The translations under genes and the position numbers were made by a program. Positions 37,207-45,447 of a stretch of 64,000 bases of DNA are shown here, in pieces. Below the pieces are notes generated by a model that had not been told where the DNA came from, made no database searches, and saw only the letters and a list, made by a program, of their open reading frames with translations. The stretch is taken from positions 1-64,000 of the forward strand of contig NZ_QOAZ01000003.1 of the NCBI RefSeq assembly GCF_003574675.1, given 5' to 3'. Each line of letters starts with the position of its first letter. Position 1 is the first letter of the stretch. Origin of the DNA: Azohydromonas sediminis. Its GTDB lineage: Bacteria > Pseudomonadota > Gammaproteobacteria > Burkholderiales > Burkholderiaceae_C.

Positions 37207-37983
37207 ATGACCACCGACGTCATCCTCGAGACCCGCGGTCTCGTCAAAGAATTCAAGGGCTTCGTGGCCGTCGCCGGCGTCGACCTGCGGGTGCGCCGCG
37301 GCACGATCCACGCACTCATCGGACCCAACGGTGCCGGCAAGACGACCTGCTTCAACCTGCTGACCAAGTTCCTGCCGCCCACGCGCGGGCAGATCCTCTA
37401 CGAGGGCAGCGACATCACGGCCGAGAAGCCGGCGCAGATCGCACGCCGCGGCATCGTCCGCTCGTTCCAGATCTCGGCCACGTTCCCGCACCTGACGGTG
37501 CTGGAGAACGTGCGCGTGGCACTGCAGCGCCAGCTCGGCACGTCGTTCCACTTCTGGCGCTCCGAGCGCACGCTCGATGCGCTCAACGGCCGCGCGCTCG
37601 AGCTGCTCGACACCGTCGGGCTGCGCGAGTTCGCCGACGTCGTCACCGTCGAGCTGCCCTACGGCCGCAAGCGCGCGCTCGAGATCGCGACGACGCTGGC
37701 GATGGAACCGAAGCTGATGCTGCTCGACGAGCCGACGCAGGGCATGGGCCACGAGGACGTCGACCTCGTCACGCAGCTGATCAAGAAGGTCGCCGCCAAC
37801 CGCACCGTGCTGATGGTCGAGCACAACATGAACGTCGTCGCGCGCATCGCCGACACGATCACCGTGCTGGCGCGAGGGGCCGTGATCGCCGAGGGCCGAT
37901 ACGAGCAGGTGTCGAAGAACCCGCAGGTGCTCGAAGCCTACATGGGCAGCGCCGAAGTCGAACTGCAGGGCGCGCATGGCTGA
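37207..37983 (+). CDS. livG: Branched-chain amino acid-type (HAAT) ABC transporter ATP-binding protein LivG
   Basis: The 258-residue ATPase powers uptake through the LivHM-type permeases. Walker A is GPNGAGKTTCF near 38-48. The Q loop region is IVRSFQISATFPHLTVLENV. The signature is LPYGRKRALEIA rather than LSGGQ, as is usual for LivG. Walker B is LMLLDEPTQGM, and the switch histidine is in MVEHNM. ATG at 37207 (MTTDVILETRGL) is preferred over the ATG at 37192. It is the first gene of a five-gene operon whose second gene overlaps it by eight bases. The ligand may be an aromatic or other acid rather than leucine. Confidence 0.94.
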   Translation: MTTDVILETRGLVKEFKGFVAVAGVDLRVRRGTIHALIGPNGAGKTTCFNLLTKFLPPTRGQILYEGSDITAEKPAQIARRGIVRSFQISATFPHLTVLENVRVALQRQLGTSFHFWRSERTLDALNGRALELLDTVGLREFADVVTVELPYGRKRALEIATTLAMEPKLMLLDEPTQGMGHEDVDLVTQLIKKVAANRTVLMVEHNMNVVARIADTITVLARGAVIAEGRYEQVSKNPQVLEAYMGSAEVELQGAHG

Positions 37984-38686
37984 AGGCGTCGAGCTGCTGC
38001 GGTTGACGGACGTGCACGCCTGGTACGGCGAGTCGCACATCCTGCACGGCGTCGACCTCCAGGTGCGCCGCGGCGAAGTCGTCACGCTGCTCGGCCGCAA
38101 CGGCGCCGGGCGCACGACGACGCTGCGCGCGATCCTCGGGCTGGTCGGTCGGCGCAGCGGGTCGATCATGATCAACGGCACCGAGGCGATCGGCCTGCCA
38201 CCGCACGCGATCGCGCACCTGGGCGTGGGCTACTGCCCCGAAGAGCGCGGCATCTTCGCCAGCCTGACCTGCGAGGAGAACCTGCTGCTGCCGCCCGCGG
38301 TCGCCTCCGGCGGAATGAGCCTGGACGAGATCTACGCGATGTTCCCCAACCTGAAGGAGCGCCGTGCGAGCCCCGGCGGCCGGCTCTCGGGCGGCGAGCA
38401 GCAGATGCTGTCGGTGGCGCGCATCCTGCGCACCGGCGCGAAGCTGCTGCTCCTCGACGAGATCTCCGAAGGGCTGGCGCCAGTGATCGTGCAGGCGCTG
38501 GGCCGCGCGATCCGCACGCTGCGCGACAAGGGACTGACGATCGTGATGGTCGAGCAGAACTTCCGCTTCGCCGCGCCGCTGGCCGACCGTTTCTACGTGA
38601 TCGAGCACGGCCGCGTGATCGAGTCGTACGCTGCCAGCGAGCTGGCGGCCAAGCAGGACATGCTGCACGAGGTGCTCGGCGTGTGA
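37976..38686 (+). CDS. livF: HAAT-type ABC transporter ATP-binding protein LivF with Arg in Walker A
   Basis: The 236-residue ATPase is the second nucleotide-binding subunit. The signature LSGGEQQMLSVARIL near 132-146, Walker B LLLLDEISEGLAP near 152-164, and switch histidine region are present, although the switch position reads MVEQNF with Gln in place of His. Walker A is GRNGAGRTTTL at 40-50: the conserved lysine is arginine (R46, codon CGC). Both changes reach the active site, so the subunit may be a weak ATPase paired with fully canonical LivG. I recall similar sequences in other Burkholderiales, so this is probably natural. Start overlaps livG by eight bases. Confidence 0.93.
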   Translation: MAEGVELLRLTDVHAWYGESHILHGVDLQVRRGEVVTLLGRNGAGRTTTLRAILGLVGRRSGSIMINGTEAIGLPPHAIAHLGVGYCPEERGIFASLTCEENLLLPPAVASGGMSLDEIYAMFPNLKERRASPGGRLSGGEQQMLSVARILRTGAKLLLLDEISEGLAPVIVQALGRAIRTLRDKGLTIVMVEQNFRFAAPLADRFYVIEHGRVIESYAASELAAKQDMLHEVLGV

Positions 38687-38736
38687 GGGCCGGCGCGAGC
38701 CGGATCGGTGATTCGACCAAAGAAAGGGACAAGTCC

Positions 38737-39948
38737 ATGAAGCTGCGTATCGTGTCGGCGCTCGTCGCAGCCGCCTGCGCCCTCGGCGCGGGCGGCGCTC
38801 AGGCGCAGATCTCCGATGGCGTGATCAAGATCGGCGTGATGAACGACATGTCGGGCCTGTACGCCGACATCTCGGGGCCGGGGGCGCTGGTCGCCGCGCG
38901 TCTCGCCGTGGAGGACTTCGGTGCCGCCGCCAAGGGGCTCAAGGTCGAGATCCTCGGCGCCGACCATCAGAACAAGCCCGACGTGGGGTCGACGATCGCG
39001 CGCAGCTGGTACGACCGTGACGGCGTCGACGTCATCGTCGACGTGCCGACCTCGTCGGTGGCGCTGGCGATCAACCAGATCACGCGCGAGAAGGGCAAGG
39101 CCTTCCTCGTCTCGGGTGCGGCCACCGCCGACCTGACCGGCAAGGCGTGCAGCCCGAACACGATCCACTGGACCTACGACACCTGGATGCTCGCCAACGG
39201 CACCGGCAGTGCGATCGTCAAGACCGGCGGCGACACCTGGTTCTTCCTGACCGCCGACTACGCGTTCGGCCACGCGCTCGAGCGCGACACCGAGGCCGTC
39301 GTCGTCAAGAACGGCGGCAAGGTGGTCGGCAAGGTCCGCCACCCCTTCCCCGGCACCGACTTCAGCTCGTTCCTGCTGCAGGCGCAGGCGTCGAAGGCCA
39401 AGATCATCGGCCTGGCCAATGCGGGCGGCGACACGATCAACTCGATCAAGCAAGCCGCCGAGTTCGGTCTGACCCGCCGTGGCCAGAACCTCGCCGGGAT
39501 GCTGGTGTTCATCAACGACATCCACAGCCTCGGTCTGAACACCGCGCAGGGGCTGATCCTGACGGAGACCTTCTACTGGGACCTCAACGACCAGACCCGC
39601 GCCTGGTCCAAGCGCTTCGCGGAGCGCCACAACGGCCGCATGCCGTCGATGGTGCAGGCGGGCGTCTACTCGGCGGTGCTGCACTACCTGAAGGCGGTCG
39701 AGGCGCTCAAGAGCGACGACGGCACCAAGGTCATCGAACAGATGAAGAAGATGCCCACCGACGACCCCCTGTTCGGTAAGGGGTCGATCCGCGCCGACGG
39801 CCGCAAGATCCACCCGGCGTACCTGTTCGAGGTCAAGACCCCGGCCGAGTCGAAGGGGCCGTGGGACTACTACAAGCTGCGCGCGACGATCCCGGCGGCC
39901 GAAGCCTTCCGCCCGCTGAACCAGGGCGAATGCCCCCTCGTCAAGTGA
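38737..39948 (+). CDS. HAAT-type ABC transporter periplasmic substrate-binding protein
   Basis: The 403-residue binding protein begins with a signal peptide MKLRIVSALVAAACALGAGG ending near AQA (about residue 24). The mature part is a Periplas_BP_6 (LivJ-like) fold: IKIGVMNDMSGLYADISGPG, then DHQNKPDVGSTIARSWYD and FFLTADYAFGHALE. The ligand-box sequences differ from true LivJ. In related bacteria this subgroup lies with aromatic-acid or acyl-CoA catabolic genes. The ATG at 38737 follows AAAGGGAC. A strong hairpin follows the gene (39974-40001), likely raising its expression relative to the permease genes. Confidence 0.93.
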   Translation: MKLRIVSALVAAACALGAGGAQAQISDGVIKIGVMNDMSGLYADISGPGALVAARLAVEDFGAAAKGLKVEILGADHQNKPDVGSTIARSWYDRDGVDVIVDVPTSSVALAINQITREKGKAFLVSGAATADLTGKACSPNTIHWTYDTWMLANGTGSAIVKTGGDTWFFLTADYAFGHALERDTEAVVVKNGGKVVGKVRHPFPGTDFSSFLLQAQASKAKIIGLANAGGDTINSIKQAAEFGLTRRGQNLAGMLVFINDIHSLGLNTAQGLILTETFYWDLNDQTRAWSKRFAERHNGRMPSMVQAGVYSAVLHYLKAVEALKSDDGTKVIEQMKKMPTDDPLFGKGSIRADGRKIHPAYLFEVKTPAESKGPWDYYKLRATIPAAEAFRPLNQGECPLVK

Positions 39949-39973
39949 GCGCCCCCGGCGGCTGAGCCCCCAC

Positions 39974-40001
39974 GCCGGCGCCGCGCACGCGCGGCGCCGG
40001 C
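39974..40001 (+). terminator. Perfect inverted repeat between binding-protein and permease genes
   Basis: GCCGGCGCCGCGC (39974-39986) and GCGCGGCGCCGGC (39989-40001) are exact inverted copies separated by AC, giving at least an 11-base stem with a small loop. No T tract follows, so this looks like an mRNA-stabilising or partly terminating hairpin inside the operon rather than a full terminator. Confidence 0.6.
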
Positions 40002-40015
40002 CCATTCGAAGCGCC

Positions 40016-40903
40016 ATGACCGAGATCTTCGGGATCCCCACGCAGGCCCTTTTCGGGCAGCTGTTGATCGGCCTCATCAACGGGGCGTTCTACGCGCTGC
40101 TGTCACTCGGGCTGGCCGTGATCTTCGGCCTGCTCAACATCATCAACTTCACGCACGGCGCGCAGTACATGATGGGCGCGTTCGTCGCGTGGTGGCTGCT
40201 CAACAAGTTCGGGCTGGGCTACTGGTGGGCGCTGCTGATCGCGCCGCTCGTCGTCGGCGCCACCGGCGTCGTGATCGAGCGCACGATGCTGTCGCGCCTG
40301 TACAAGCTCGACCACCTCTACGGCCTGCTGCTGACCTTCGGCCTGGCGCTGATCATCCAGGGCCTGTTCCGCCAGCAGTACGGCTCCTCCGGCCAGCCCT
40401 ACGCGATTCCCGAGGCGCTGCAAGGCGGCCAGAACCTGGGCTTCATGTTCCTGCCGAACTACCGGGCGTGGATCATCGTCGCCTCGCTGATCGTGTGCCT
40501 GGCCACCTGGTACGTCATCGAGCGCACCAAGCTCGGCGCCTACCTGCGCGCAGCCACCGAGAACCCGCAGCTCGTGCAGGCGTTCGGGATCAACGTGCCG
40601 CGCATGATCACGCTGACCTACGGCTTCGGCGTCGCGCTGGCCGCGCTGGCCGGCGTGATGGCCGCGCCGATCTACCAGGTCAGCCCCCAGATGGGCGCGG
40701 ACCTGATCATCGTCGTCTTCGCCGTCGTCGTCATCGGCGGCATGGGCTCGATCCTCGGCTCGGTGGTCACCGGATTCGGGCTCGGCCTGGTCGAAGGGCT
40801 GACCAAGGTCTTCTACCCCGAAGCCTCGAGCACGGTGATCTTCATCATCATGGCCATCATGCTGCTCGTGCGTCCTGCCGGGCTGTTCGGAACACAGAAA
40901 TAG
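40016..40903 (+). CDS. livH: HAAT-type ABC transporter permease LivH
   Basis: The 295-residue inner-membrane permease has about eight hydrophobic segments and the family blocks INGAFYALLSLGLAVIFGLL at about 19-38, NFTHGAQYMMGAF, and ERTKLGAYLRAATENPQLVQ at about 168-187 (the ATPase-coupling EAA-type loop). GGMGSILGSVVTGFGLG is near 240-256. It forms the pore with LivM. It starts 67 bases after the binding-protein gene, past a strong hairpin, and is followed two bases later by livM. Confidence 0.95.
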   Translation: MTEIFGIPTQALFGQLLIGLINGAFYALLSLGLAVIFGLLNIINFTHGAQYMMGAFVAWWLLNKFGLGYWWALLIAPLVVGATGVVIERTMLSRLYKLDHLYGLLLTFGLALIIQGLFRQQYGSSGQPYAIPEALQGGQNLGFMFLPNYRAWIIVASLIVCLATWYVIERTKLGAYLRAATENPQLVQAFGINVPRMITLTYGFGVALAALAGVMAAPIYQVSPQMGADLIIVVFAVVVIGGMGSILGSVVTGFGLGLVEGLTKVFYPEASSTVIFIIMAIMLLVRPAGLFGTQK

Positions 40904-40905
40904 CG

Positions 40906-41901
40906 ATGAGCGCCCCCACCTCCCCCCTCGCGCGAGGCGCGATCGCGCCGGCCGACAGCGGTGCACGCCGCGACGCGCAGGCGCGTCTGCACCTGACGCT
41001 GTTCGTCGTGATGGCGCTGTTCTTCGCCGTCGCGCCGGCCGTGGCCTACCCGGTGTTCCTGATGAAGGTGATGTGCTTCGCGCTGTTCGCCTGCGCGTTC
41101 AACCTGCTGATCGGCTTCGGCGGGCTGCTGTCGTTCGGCCACGCGATGTTCCTCGGCTCGGCGAGCTATGCGTCGGCGCACGCGGCCAAGGTGTGGGGGT
41201 TCAACCCCGAGTTCGCGATCCTGTTCGGCACGCTGTGCGCTGGCCTGCTCAGCGTCGTCGCGGGCTCGCTCGCGATCCGCCGCCAGGGCATCTACTTCGC
41301 GATGATCACGCTCGCGCTCGCGCAGATGGTGTTCTTCTTCAGCCTGCAGGCGCCCTTCACTGGCGGCGAGGACGGCATCCAGGCGGTGCCGCGCGGGCAC
41401 CTGTTCGGCGTCGTGGACCTGTCGCAGCCGCTGGCGATGTACGCCGTCGTGCTCGCCGTGTTCCTCGGCGGCTTCGCGCTGATCTACCGCGTCGTGCATT
41501 CGCCGTTCGGCCAGGTGCTCAAGGCGATCCGCGAGAACGAGAACCGCGCGATCTCGCTAGGCTACGACACCGACCGCTACAAGCTCGTCGCGTTCGTGCT
41601 CTCCGGGACGCTGGCCGGCCTGGCCGGCGCGACCAAGGCCATCGTGTTCCAGCTCGCGTCGCTGACCGACGTGCACTGGACGATGTCGGGCGAGGTCGTC
41701 CTGATGACGCTGGTCGGCGGGCTGGGCACGATCTTCGGCCCCATCGTCGGCGCCGCGGTGATCGTGACGATGCAGAACTACCTCGCGCCGCTGGGCGCGT
41801 GGGTCACCGTCGTGCAAGGCGTGATCTTCGTCGTGTGCGTGCTGGCGTTTCGGCGCGGCATCGTCGGCGAGATCGGGCACGCACTGAAGAAGTCGCTGTA
41901 G
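40906..41901 (+). CDS. livM: HAAT-type ABC transporter permease LivM
   Basis: The 331-residue permease has about nine hydrophobic segments. Family blocks are FNLLIGFGGLLSFGHAMFLG near 65-84, RRQGIYFAMITLALAQMVFF near 122-141, and FGQVLKAIRENENRAISLGY near 200-219 (coupling loop). The closing block is GGLGTIFGPIVGAAVIV. It starts two bases after livH and is the last gene of the importer operon, converging on the aldehyde dehydrogenase gene 34 bases away. Confidence 0.95.
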   Translation: MSAPTSPLARGAIAPADSGARRDAQARLHLTLFVVMALFFAVAPAVAYPVFLMKVMCFALFACAFNLLIGFGGLLSFGHAMFLGSASYASAHAAKVWGFNPEFAILFGTLCAGLLSVVAGSLAIRRQGIYFAMITLALAQMVFFFSLQAPFTGGEDGIQAVPRGHLFGVVDLSQPLAMYAVVLAVFLGGFALIYRVVHSPFGQVLKAIRENENRAISLGYDTDRYKLVAFVLSGTLAGLAGATKAIVFQLASLTDVHWTMSGEVVLMTLVGGLGTIFGPIVGAAVIVTMQNYLAPLGAWVTVVQGVIFVVCVLAFRRGIVGEIGHALKKSL

Positions 41902-41935
41902 GCGCTGCCGCAGCGGCGCCCTGTGCGCGCGGCCG

Positions 41936-43516
41936 TCACTCGACGACGGTCACCGACTGCTCGCGCAGGTATTGCGGCAGGTACCAGAACGAGCCGATCG
42001 CCTTGCCGGTGCTGCCGCTGCCCTTCCAGCCACCGAAGGGCTGGTAGCCGGGCCACGCGCCGGTGGTCGCGCCCTGCGGCCGGTTCACGTAGGTGACGCC
42101 GGCCTCGATGCGGTCGAGGAACACCTCGACTTCGTCGGGGGCACCGTAGAAGCCTGCGGTTAATCCGTAGTCGCTGTCGTTGGCGCGCGCCAGCGCCTCG
42201 TCGAGGGATTCGACCTCGCCGACGAGCACGAGCGGCAGAAACAGCTCGTCGCGCCACAGACGGTGCCCATAGGGCACGCGCGCCACGGTCGGCGCGACGA
42301 AGTGGCCGTGCGTGAAGTCACCCGCCTGCAGCACCTCGCCGCCGACGTCGACGCGGCCGCCGGCGCGGATCTCGTCGACCGCCCGCCGGTAGCGCGCCAC
42401 CGCGGCGGCGTTGATCACCGGCCCCATCCAGTGCGCCGCGAGCACCGGATCGCCGATCGCGATCGCGCGCGTGCGCTCGACGAGCCGCTCGCGCAGCGCG
42501 TCGGCGACGCTGCGCTCGACGTACACGCGCGAGCACGCCGAGCATTTCTGCCCCTGCAGCCCGAATGCCGAGCGCACGATGCCGGTGGCAGCGCGGTCCA
42601 GATCGGCGTGGTGCGTGACGATCGCCGGGTTCTTGCCCCCCATCTCGGCGATCACCGGCCGCGGGCGCGTGCCGGCGGCGAAGCGGCGCAGCAGCGCCGT
42701 GCCGACCTCGTGCGATCCGGTGAACGTGACGCCGGCGACGTCGGGCGCGCCCACCAGCGCGTCGCCGACCTCGCCGCCGGCGCCGGCGACGAGGTTGACG
42801 ACGCCCGGCGGCAGTGCCGCCTCTTCGAACACGTCCATCAGCAGCCGCCCGCTCCACGGCGTGTCGCTGGCGGTCTTGAACACCACCGTGTTGCCCGCCA
42901 CCAGCGCCGCGCCGACCGGCCCGCCGGCCAGCGCGAACGGGAAGTTGAACGGAGCGATCACGGCCCACACGCCGTAAGGCCGCAGCCGCGTGCGGTTGTG
43001 GCTGCGCCAGCCCGGCAGCGGGTCGTCGGGCAGCGCCCGCTCGAAGCCGTCGGCTTCTTCCATGCGGTCGCAGTACCAGGCGATCAGGTCGGCCGTCTCC
43101 TGCACCTCGCCGAGCGCCTCCATGCGGTTCTTGCCGACCTCCAGCGCCACCGCGGCGGCCAGATCGAACACCCGCGCCTCGATGCGCTGTGCCGCGCGGC
43201 GCAGCAGCGCGACGCGCTCGCGCCAGGGTGTAGCCGCCCAGGCGGGCGCGGCCGCGCGCGCGGCGTCCACCGCGGCCCGCGCGTCGGCGGCGGTGCCGGC
43301 GGCGAAGCGCCCGAGCTGCAGGCGCGCGTCGGCAGGCGCGCGCTTGTCGATCCACTGCGCACCGCCACGGCGCTGCCCGCCGATCGTCATCGCGTGGTCG
43401 GCGCCGAGCTGTGCCCGCACGCGCTGCAGGGCCTCGTCGAAGCGCTCGTGCAACTGCGCCGGCGGGTCGAACATCGTCGCGTAGGTCAGGCGGAAGGCGG
43501 GGGGCGTGTCGCTCAT
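41936..43516 (-). CDS. Aldehyde dehydrogenase, L-glutamate gamma-semialdehyde (P5C) dehydrogenase type
   Basis: The 526-residue enzyme has the NAD-binding block VIAPFNFPFALAGGPVGAAL, the catalytic Glu in IAEMGGKNPAIV, and the catalytic C325 in QGQKCSACSRVYV, which is the P5C-dehydrogenase form of the active-site sequence. It oxidises glutamate semialdehyde to glutamate in proline, arginine or ornithine breakdown. It is a stand-alone protein, not fused to proline dehydrogenase. It precedes the sulfhydrylase gene convergently with the ABC operon; the 48 bases to the next gene upstream suggest possible co-transcription with it. Confidence 0.9.
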   Translation of the reverse strand: MSDTPPAFRLTYATMFDPPAQLHERFDEALQRVRAQLGADHAMTIGGQRRGGAQWIDKRAPADARLQLGRFAAGTAADARAAVDAARAAAPAWAATPWRERVALLRRAAQRIEARVFDLAAAVALEVGKNRMEALGEVQETADLIAWYCDRMEEADGFERALPDDPLPGWRSHNRTRLRPYGVWAVIAPFNFPFALAGGPVGAALVAGNTVVFKTASDTPWSGRLLMDVFEEAALPPGVVNLVAGAGGEVGDALVGAPDVAGVTFTGSHEVGTALLRRFAAGTRPRPVIAEMGGKNPAIVTHHADLDRAATGIVRSAFGLQGQKCSACSRVYVERSVADALRERLVERTRAIAIGDPVLAAHWMGPVINAAAVARYRRAVDEIRAGGRVDVGGEVLQAGDFTHGHFVAPTVARVPYGHRLWRDELFLPLVLVGEVESLDEALARANDSDYGLTAGFYGAPDEVEVFLDRIEAGVTYVNRPQGATTGAWPGYQPFGGWKGSGSTGKAIGSFWYLPQYLREQSVTVVE

Positions 43517-43564
43517 CGTGTCGCTGGGTCAGGGGTCGAAGGAATCGCGCTGCCGCGCAGCCGG

Positions 43565-44866
43565 TCACGCGCCCGCCTTCGCGAGCGCCTGGTCGATGTC
43601 CCACAGGATGTCGTCGACGTGCTCGAGACCGACCGACATGCGGATCATGTCGGGCGTGACACCGGCGGCGCGCTGCTGCGCCTCGTCGAGCTGGCGGTGC
43701 GTCGTCGACGCCGGGTGGATCACGAGCGTGCGCACGTCGCCGATATTGGCGAGGTGGCTCATGAACTGCGCCGCCTCGATGAACCGCACACCGGCGTCGA
43801 GCCCGCCGTCGATCCCGAACGCGAGCAGCCCCGACGCACCCGGCGCGCCGTCGACGTGGCGCATCTGGCGCGCCAGCAGCGCGTGCTGCGGATGATCGGG
43901 CAGCCCGGGGTAGTTGACCCAGCGCACGCGCGGGTGCGCGCGCAGGAACTCGGCCACCTTGCGCGCGTTCGTGCAGTGACGCTCCATGCGCACGTGCAGC
44001 GTCTCGACGCCCTGCAGGATCTGCCATGCGCTCATCGGAGCCAGCGCCGCGCCGTAGACGCGCAGCGTCTCCATGCGGCAGCGCATCGTGAAGCCGAAGT
44101 CGCCGAAGGTCTCGTAGAAGCGCACGCCGTGGTAGCCGGGGCTCGGCTCCGTCATGCCCGGGAACTTGCCGTTGTCCCACGGAAACCTGCCGCCCTCGAC
44201 GACGACGCCGCCCAGTGTCGTGCCGTGGCCGGCGAGGTATTTCGTCGCGCTGTGCACGACGACGTCGGCGCCGTGCGCGATCGGGTTGCACAGGAACGGG
44301 CTCGGCACCGTGTTGTCGATCACCAGCGGCACGCCGTGCGCGTGCGCGACGTCGGCCACCGCGGCGATATCGAGCACCGCGAGGCTCGGGTTGCCCAGGC
44401 TCTCGGCGAACACGGCACGCGTGTTCGGCCGCATCGCGGCGGCAAAGGCCTCCGGCCGCGTCGCGTCGACGAAGGTCGTCTCGATGCCGAACTTCGCGAG
44501 GTTGACGGCGAGCATCGTCACGGTGCCGCCGTACAGCGCCCCCGCGGCGACGACGTGGTCGCCGGCCTGCAGGATCGTCATCAGCGCGAGCGCCTCGGCG
44601 GCCATGCCGCTGGCGGCGGCCACCGCGGCGCGGCCGCCCTCGAGCGCGGCGACGCGCTCCTCGAGCGCGGCCACCGTCGGGTTGGACAGGCGCGAGTAGA
44701 CGTTGCCGAAGGTCTGCAGGTTGAACAGCGCCGCGGCGTGGTCGGCGTTGTCGAACACGAAGCTCGTCGTCTGGTAGATCGGCAGCGCACGCGCGCCGGT
44801 CGCGGCGTCGGGGATCTGGCCGGCGTGGATCGCCAGCGTTTCGGGGTGGAAGCGGCGGTCGGCCAC
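43565..44866 (-). CDS. metY: O-acetylhomoserine sulfhydrylase (aminocarboxypropyltransferase)
   Basis: The PLP enzyme forms homocysteine from O-acetylhomoserine and sulfide, or methionine from methanethiol. The 433-residue protein is a Cys/Met-metabolism family member with the long MetY insertions (for example SPGYHGVRFYETFGDFGF). FHPETLAIHAGQIPDAATGA is the usual start. K209 in VVHSATKYLAGHGTTLGG binds PLP, and YGGTVTMLAVNLAKFG holds the cofactor contacts. It is just upstream of the P5C-type dehydrogenase and downstream of the CoA-binding gene on the same strand. Confidence 0.94.
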   Translation of the reverse strand: MADRRFHPETLAIHAGQIPDAATGARALPIYQTTSFVFDNADHAAALFNLQTFGNVYSRLSNPTVAALEERVAALEGGRAAVAAASGMAAEALALMTILQAGDHVVAAGALYGGTVTMLAVNLAKFGIETTFVDATRPEAFAAAMRPNTRAVFAESLGNPSLAVLDIAAVADVAHAHGVPLVIDNTVPSPFLCNPIAHGADVVVHSATKYLAGHGTTLGGVVVEGGRFPWDNGKFPGMTEPSPGYHGVRFYETFGDFGFTMRCRMETLRVYGAALAPMSAWQILQGVETLHVRMERHCTNARKVAEFLRAHPRVRWVNYPGLPDHPQHALLARQMRHVDGAPGASGLLAFGIDGGLDAGVRFIEAAQFMSHLANIGDVRTLVIHPASTTHRQLDEAQQRAAGVTPDMIRMSVGLEHVDDILWDIDQALAKAGA

Positions 44867-44887
44867 GGTGTGCTTTCTGCGGTCGTG

Positions 44888-45349
44888 TCAGTGCGGCCGC
44901 TTGGCCGAGATGACCCCGGTGTTGACGCCGACCCAGTGCAGGCCGCCGAACAGGCGCGCGTGCTCGATCTTGACGCAGCGGTCCATCACGCTGTCGAGGC
45001 CGGCGGCACGTGCGATCGCGTCGGCCTCGGCGTTGGCCACGCCGAGCTGCTGCCACAGGCACTTCGCGCCGATGGCCACCGCGCTCGCCGCGATCGGCGG
45101 CAGGTCGGCGGGCTTGCGGAACACGTCGACCATGTCGACCGGGAACGGGATGTCCTCGAGCCGCGCATAGCTCTTCTCGCCGAGGATCTCGGGGTACTTC
45201 GGGTTGACCGGCACGATGCGGTAGCCCTTGCCCTGCAGGTAACTGGCTGCGAAGTAGCTCGGCCGGAACCAGTCGGCCGACAGGCCGACGACGGCGATCG
45301 TGCGGCAGTTGCGCAGGATGCGGCGCAGCGTGGCGATTTCGTCTTGCAT
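44888..45349 (-). CDS. CoA-binding domain protein (YccU-like)
   Basis: The 153-residue protein is a free-standing succinyl-CoA-ligase-type CoA-binding domain: TIAVVGLSADWFRPSYFAA near 17-35, GYRIVPVNPKYPEILGEKSY near 42-61, VDMVDVFRKPADLPPIA, IGAKCLWQQLGVANAEA and the closing C-V-K-I-E-H-A-R. Homologues are widespread and without an established reaction. The ATG at 45349 fits the family; an earlier ATG at 45379 adds ten unconserved residues. TACAGT (45366-45361) ends 11 bases upstream, a candidate -10 box. Confidence 0.9.
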   Translation of the reverse strand: MQDEIATLRRILRNCRTIAVVGLSADWFRPSYFAASYLQGKGYRIVPVNPKYPEILGEKSYARLEDIPFPVDMVDVFRKPADLPPIAASAVAIGAKCLWQQLGVANAEADAIARAAGLDSVMDRCVKIEHARLFGGLHWVGVNTGVISAKRPH

Positions 45350-45447
45350 GCTGGGCGTCGACTGTAGCGGGCCGGACACGGATCACAATCGTGGCTTCCC
45401 TGCCCCCGCGACCCGCGTCCGACCGTCTGTTGACCGACCCGACCGCC

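Noticed and set aside
42263-45367. A 1,034-codon plus-strand frame across the dehydrogenase and sulfhydrylase genes
   Set aside because: Low-complexity Arg/His-rich translation, antisense to two well-conserved enzymes; a GC artefact.
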